Source: Sophora flavescens (taxonomy: Eukaryota; Streptophyta; Magnoliopsida; Fabales; Fabaceae). From it: a DNA stretch of 64,000 nt. Positions 58,881 to 64,000 of the stretch are shown in pieces. The position numbers and the translations under genes were made by a program. The stretch is taken from the NCBI GenBank assembly GCA_030762895.1, contig CM061070.1:33321652-33385651 (forward strand). Reading direction: 5' to 3'. Each line of letters begins with the position of its first letter. Within the stretch, counting starts at the first letter, position 1. The notes beneath the pieces are model-generated. The model was not told the DNA's origin. It searched no databases and saw only the letters and a program-made list of their open reading frames with translations.

Positions 58881-60084
58881 TGATAAGCCTCTGGCTCGTC
58901 TAGTTTTATAACTAGTAAGACCATGGTTTTTGTACTAATTATTCGAGTTTAATCTCGTTTTCGTCCAAATTTGGATTTAATTGTCCTCAAGCAACATTTT
59001 GAGTCTCTTAAGTAGTTTTAGGATATTTTAGTTAATTTTGAGTCAAATAAAGCATTTACTGCTATTTCATATTTTCAGGTTAATAAGAAGAACAAAAAGG
59101 GAAAGACCCTGAAAGTCAGAAAGCATCACGGCCCAGCCGTGATACCCATCACGGGCGTGATGAGAAGACCCTGAAAGTCAGAAAGCATCACGGCCCAGTC
59201 GTGATACCCATCACGGGCGTGATGAGAAGACCCTGAAGATCAGAATTGATCACGGCCTAGCCGTGATGGAGGTCACAGCCGTGGCAGATCAGCACCCATG
59301 GACACATCACGGCCGTGATGGACTAGAATTTGAATGCGCGCCCTTGGCAAAATACGTCACGGCCTGGCCGTGATGGCCATCACGGCCGTGATGCGAATCC
59401 TGATCTATAAAAGGCACCAGGGCAGACGCAAATGAGACACAATTTTCACTGTTTACAATTTATTTCAAAAGTTTGTGTTACGTTTGTGATGGAGAACTAA
59501 TCACCAGGGATTAGTCTACTGTAATCGGTTTCCGCCGACACTTGAGGTTCCATAATTCCCGATCAAATTGCTTATCTCTTTCAATATTATGCTATATGCC
59601 TTGTTTGCTTAATTCAAGTTATATAGAATAATCATTGATTAATTTCGATGATTCTATGTTCCTATACCTTGATCGCGTTTGCTTAATTCGCGTGTGTATT
59701 TGTCGTGTTTGCTTAATTCACAAGAGCTTCAATCCATTTGCTTAATTCGTAAATTAGGAACATATATCTCGTAGTGTCAATTGCGCTTGTCTAATTGCTG
59801 CTACAATCGAAAAGAGATTAGAATCCGCTTAGGGCATGGAAATTATGTGAATCAATGATAGTTGGGAAACCGAAATAGTAGATTAATTGTTCTATCTTAT
59901 TGATAATCACTTAATTGCACTGTTTTCTTAATCGAATCTTAAATCTAACCCCCCAAAAAAAAATTCCGATTTGTAGGTTCATAATAATCCAAGAGTCCTT
60001 GAGAGACGATACTCGAGTTGTCGTTCCCTAACTGCAGTTTTTCCTCCAATCACTCGTTTTTGACCTGTGTGCGACAGCGGATCA
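58881..60084 (+). repeat. LARD2 5' LTR with ATCACGG palindrome array
   Basis: TATA box TATAAAAG at 59406-59413. The array (about 59115-59396) ends about 10 bp before it. It has two adjacent copies of a 60-bp unit (from GACCCTGAAAGTCAGAAAGC, 59104 and 59164) with ATCACGGCCCAGCCGTGAT and ATCACGGGCGTGAT palindromes, then further units. The 3' LTR has one such 60-bp unit and one palindrome pair that is missing here. Confidence 0.93.
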
Positions 60085-60089
60085 AAAAT

Positions 60090-60107
60090 TGGCGCCGTTG
60101 CCGGGGA
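60090..60107 (+). other. LARD2 primer binding site (tRNA-Asp type)
   Basis: TGGCGCCGTTGCCGGGGA five bases after the 5' LTR, identical to the LARD1 site. Confidence 0.92.
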
Positions 60108-60259
60108 CTCATTGATTTTTATTAGCCATATTAGGAATTAAACTCTTTTTTTTTGTGACGTTTGGAGCTTATATGTAAGTGTCTTGAGCTTATATGTTTA
60201 TATCATATTGATGGTATTACACATTGTGATTGTCGTGGTTGTGAACCTTAGTACTCCCC

Positions 60260-61408
60260 ATGGATAATTATATGCAAAATTATATGCCTAATGTTGATTA
60301 TGAGCCATCATGCATATATTATCCTGACTTTACTGGTGATTATGAGTTTAGTAGTGATTCTGGCATGGTTGGAGTGAATGATTATTCTGGCCAACATGGT
60401 GGAGGACATGGCATCTTGGATTAGTTAGCTTCTTTGGTGCATCAATTGACAATAAGCCAGCATCAATATCAGCCTGACCCTACACCAGTCTAAACTAGTC
60501 TGGAAGAATTGGTGCAACAAATGGCAAAACACACTCTTGAATTCCAACAGAAGACAGAAGCAAGTCTTCAGAATTTGGTCACTCAAATGGGTCACATTGC
60601 CTCCACCTTGACTACACTGCAATCACAACATCTCCTTGAAGAGCATTCAGATTCACAAATAGATATTCTTGACAATACTTCTTTTGAGCATAATTTTGAT
60701 AATGATGTCGAGAATACTATTATTGATGAACTTTGTGTTGAAATTTCATGCTTTTCAGGGTATGAGGAGCAAAATGTCCATATGGAACATGAGACACATG
60801 AGGTTGAGGGCCCTGTTCAGCCAAGAAATATAGAAAATGAGGACATCTACTTCACCATGCTTGAGGATGATGAAGAACTTTTGGAATTAGATGATTCTAT
60901 TAATTCCTATGCATGTGTTGATTGTGATGGGAAAAATACTTGTGTGGTTTGTGCTGGGATTTCTGCATATTTGGAAGGTGATGGATTTGGTGACTCAGTG
61001 AATAAAGATTGTACAGAAGCCAAAGCAGCACCAGTGATCCTCTCTACTTGTTTGCCACCTCCCACTGTGAAGCAGCCAACGATGGAGTTCAAGCCTTTGC
61101 CTGAGAAATTGTAATTTGAGTCTTTAACTATGAAGGCACTATGGCCAGTCCAAGAGGTTGAACCCCAATTTTATTGGGAAGACTTTGTTGACAAGGAGGT
61201 CATCTTTGACACAAGAGGGAGTGAGAAGTCCGCCTCACTTGGCGAGGTCACCATGATTGTCAAGCGCTCACTTTCATACTTATGTTGCATGCCATGGGAT
61301 CCGGGAGGATCATATTGCACTTTGAGCATTCATTGGCCGCTGTATCACAGGCAGTGGGATCCCGGTGGAACCGCCTTCATGAGTTTTTCTAAACCTTTTT
61401 CTTTTTAA
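60260..61408 (+). pseudogene. LARD2 internal frame, gag-derived, with DPGG signature
   Basis: One frame from ATG 60260 (MDNYMQNYMPNVDYEPSC) to 61408 with three stops (about 60423, 60491 and 61112). The section EFQQKTEASLQNLVTQMGHIASTL resembles the end of Athila-type gag, and PTMEFKPLPEKL resembles the pre-RT linker of gypsy E (PTLEFKKLPTHL). This suggests a deletion derivative of a gag-pol gene. The end MPWDPGG...WPLYHRQWDPGG is shared with LARD1. Acidic middle, no enzyme motif. Confidence 0.65.
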
Positions 61409-62749
61409 TTATCTTCGCTTTGCGTTGCTTCAAGTCTTATGTGTGTTGAGTCTTGTGTTGGTGAGCTTGATGGATTTTAATTAAATTTAGCATAGATTGA
61501 CTGCATGATATTTGTTGACTGTTGATGATTTCCCCCTAGGTTTTGAAAATCAAAAATTTGATCCCCATGTGAAAAATTGAAAAATTCAACTTTGAGAAAT
61601 TTTATTGTGATTGCATGATTTATGATAAGTTTGGGGTGAAGGGATGCACACACTAGGGATTGAATCTCGGTCAAACAATTTGTGAAAAATGTCTAGGTGA
61701 GGATTTGAGCCTCCAACATGTTTTTAATTGTGTGAATCACTTTTAAGTTGCACTTTCCCAGATTTGCTTGAATCTCTTCATGGTTTGCATGCTTATGTGG
61801 TTGCATCAAATGATTTAGGCAATTTTCTTTGAAATAACTACTTGACCTAAAAGAATCATCCCTAATGCATGTTCCCTAGTTAGCCACATTGAGTCTAATA
61901 AGCCTATTGTTTCTTGATGACCTTATGCTATAAGCCAAAAATCTGGAAAAACCATGTTAACCCAATCTTAGGATTAGGAGAGCATGGATGCTTAGCAAAG
62001 ACAAGGGTTGAAGGAAACTAAGTTTGGGGTGGCTACAAGGTTTGATATGTCATTCTGGGTTGAGAAAAAGAAAAATAAAGGTTGGAGCCAAAGGCAAAAA
62101 GGAAAAAAAAATAGAAAAGTACAAAAAATGTATAAAAAAAAAGGGTATTGTAAGGAAAAGGGCTGTAGTCACCCAAAGCATCAAAAAGAAAATTGAAAAA
62201 AGGAATAAGAGTGGAAGTCAAGGTAAAAAGTTTCATGCTCTCTTAATTCCTAGGGATGTAAAGCCTAGTACCTTTGAATAATCCTACCCTTAGCCAGGCC
62301 CCATTACAACCTTTAAAATACCTTTTGATGTTGCATGCATGTTTTCGTGGGAACTTTGTTTGAGATGAAAATCAAATTCATGGGAAGTGATCTTGAAATG
62401 CGAAATTGAGTGAAAAGTTGATAGCCTAGACAAATTGAGCGAATGAGTGAAATATTAAATGCCCTTGTGAGGAAGGCAATTGTTTGAAATTGGTGATCTC
62501 CTTTTTGTGTGTAACTTGGATCCTCAACTCAGATTACTGATTGCATGAGTGATGGAATTCTCAATTGTTTAAAGTAAATGAATGTGGGGATTACATTGTT
62601 GCAAAGGGGGAAACATTGAAGAAGAATTGTTTTGTTAAAATTGCATGAAATTTGTGCGAAATTGGTTGAATCCTTTAAGCTTGCCAAGTTTGAGTCTTTT
62701 TGAGTTTTAGTTTGCTTGGGGACAAGCAAAGTTTAAGTTTGGGGTATTT
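61409..62749 (+). other. Conserved untranslated 3' internal region of LARD2
   Basis: Aligns block by block with 12787-14156 of LARD1, including the purine-rich stretch (62060-62220). It ends in AAGTTTGGGGTATTT (62735-62749), the probable polypurine tract. No gene is supported. Confidence 0.75.
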
Positions 62750-63951
62750 TGATAAGCCTCTGGCTCGTCTAGTTTTATAACTAGTAAAACCATGGTTTTT
62801 GTACTAATTATTCGAGTTTAATCTCGTTTTCGCCCAAATTTGGATTTAATTGTCCTCAAGCAACATTTTGAGTCTCTTAAGTAGTTTTAGGATATTTTAG
62901 TTAATTTTGAGTCAAATAAAGCATTTACTGCTATTTCATATTTTCAGGTTAATAAGAAGAACAAAAAAGGAAAGACCCTGAAAGTCAGAAAGCATCACGG
63001 CCCAGTCGTGATACCCATCACGGGCGTGATGAGAAGACCCTAAAGATCAGAATTGATCACGGCCTAGCCGTGATGGAGGTCACGGCCATAACAGATCAGC
63101 ACCCATGGACAGAATTGATCACGGCCTGGCCGTGATGGCCATCACGGCCGTGATGGACTAGAATTTGAATGAACACCCTTGGCAGAATACGTCACGGCCT
63201 GGCCGTGATAGCCATCACGGCCGTGACGCGAATCCTGATCTATAAAAGGCACCAGGGCAGACGCAAATGAGACACAATTTTCACTGTTTACAATTTATTT
63301 CAAAAGTTTGTGTTACGTTTGTGATGGATAACTAATCACCAGGGATTAGTCTGCTGTAATCGGTTTCCGCCGACACTTGAAGTTCCATAATTCCCGATCA
63401 AATTGCTTATCTCTTTCAATATTATGCTGTATGCCTTGTTTGCTTAATTCAAGTTATATAGAATAAGCATTGATTAATTTCGATGATTCTATGTTCCTAT
63501 ACCTTGATCGCATTTGCTTAATTCGCGTGTGTATTGATCGTGTTTGCTTAATTCACGTGAGCTTCAATCCGTTTGCTTAATTCGAAAATTAGGAACATAT
63601 ATCTCGTAGTGTCAATTGCGCTTGTCTAATTGCTGCTACAATTGAAAAGAGATTAGAATCCGCTTAGGGCATGGAAATTATGTGAATCAATGATAGTTGG
63701 GAAACCAAAACAGTAGATTAATCGTTCTAGCTTATTGATAATCACTTAATTGCACTGTTTTCTTAATCGAATCTTAAATCTAACCCCCCCACCCCCACCC
63801 CCACCACCACCACCACCACCACCACAAAATAATCGATTTGTAGGTTAATAATAATCCAAGAGTCCTTGAGAGACGATACTCGAGTTGTCGTTCCCTAACT
63901 GCAGTTTTTCCTCCAATCACTCGTTTTTGACCCGTGTGCGACAGCGGATCA
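62750..63951 (+). repeat. LARD2 3' LTR
   Basis: TGATAAGCCTCTGGCTCG to GCGGATCA. TATA box TATAAAAG at 63241-63248, palindrome array about 62990-63232. A C-rich microsatellite (CCCCCA then CCA repeats, 63784-63826) replaces the short C/A run at 59948-59964 of the 5' LTR. Followed by CCACT and the E gag remnant to the window end. Confidence 0.93.
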
Positions 63952-64000
63952 CCACTCCTCAAGTGGATAACCATACACTGCTCATTTCCTCCTCCAGAAC

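Larger units (their letters stand above)
58881..63951 (+). mobile_element. LARD2, complete non-autonomous LTR retrotransposon
   Basis: LTRs 58881-60084 (1204 bp) and 62750-63951 (1202 bp), perfect duplication CCACT (58876-58880 and 63952-63956), tRNA-Asp-type primer site at 60090 and purine tract 62735-62749. The 2.67-kb interior has a degraded gag-derived frame and no enzyme domain. Its internal 3' region aligns with that of LARD1, but the LTRs are a different family related to the solo LTR at 24482. Inserted antisense into gypsy E gag. Confidence 0.95.
53532..64000 (-). mobile_element. Athila-like Ty3/gypsy element E, partial, with LARD2 nested
   Basis: Minus strand. From right to left: the end of gag (VIHLRSGKDV at about 63970-63957, interrupted by LARD2, resuming at 58875), protease, RT, RNase H, integrase, a non-coding spacer and an extra ORF. 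Its left part, with 3' LTR, is missing at 53531 and its right part lies beyond the window. Integrase text (YGKSCHLPLELQHKAFW; SRLKLFSGKLKSRWFGPLKI) and the separate ORF after pol fit the Athila group. Many stops. Confidence 0.85.

Noticed and set aside
655..60107. Sequences matching tRNA 3' ends considered as tRNA genes
   Set aside because: Only 12-18 bases match and they sit next to LTR ends. They are primer binding sites; no cloverleaf is present.

Overview
This window is plant nuclear heterochromatin built almost entirely of transposable elements nested inside one another. I found no convincing host gene, tRNA, rRNA or CRISPR array. The element mix is Ty1/copia of SIRE and Tork/Angela type, a Ty3/gypsy chromovirus with chromodomain, an Athila-like gypsy, LARD-like non-autonomous gypsy elements with a tRNA-Asp primer site, a CACTA DNA transposon with TNP2, and a Mutator-type MITE ending in GGTTAAA...TTTTGGTC. 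This mix suggests a legume. That assignment is inference from element style only.

Layout. (1) A degraded SIRE-like copia element, here 'A', spans 1-45047 on the plus strand; its 5' LTR is cut by the window edge. Its RT gene is split by a 16.3-kb CACTA transposon (1985-18298; 3-bp target duplication GGT), and removing that transposon rejoins the RT frame. The CACTA carries two decayed genes on the minus strand: a TNP2 transposase (16475 down to 7685) and a Transposase_24/TNPA-like protein with a C-terminal Ulp1-type protease module (5567 down to 2455). Into the CACTA went a solo LTR (5601-7006) and a complete, young, non-autonomous LTR element LARD1 (10157-15812; duplication ATACC). (2) Element A continues at 18299-22602 with RT/RNase H, a 3' extra ORF split by a 288-bp solo LTR, a polypurine tract and the start of its 3' LTR. 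(3) The 3' LTR of A holds a minus-strand chromovirus 'B' (22603-44447). B in turn contains a solo LTR (24482-25728), a MITE (43753-44160) and a second SIRE-like copia 'C' (28827-40231; duplication CTATT). The gag of C is split by a 3.7-kb solo LTR (31011-34722; duplication GGATA). (4) The remnant of A's 3' LTR ends at 45047, at a truncated LTR fragment (45048-46171). A Tork/Angela-like copia 'D' on the minus strand follows (46172-53531); its right LTR is truncated. (5) An Athila-like gypsy 'E' on the minus strand (53532-64000) carries a second LARD (LARD2, 58881-63951; duplication CCACT).

Most interesting observations. Short GC-rich palindromes form arrays directly upstream of the TATA box in several LTR families. 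One composite unit (ATCACGGCCYAGCCGTGAT, a short spacer, then TCACGGCCGTGA) is shared by these class I LTRs and by a duplicated block lying upstream of both CACTA genes. In LARD2 the number of units differs between the two LTRs of one insertion. The two LARDs share a short coding signature ending in WPLYHR.WDPGG, with mostly synonymous differences. The copia A and the gypsy E carry what looks like the same extra-ORF domain downstream of pol.
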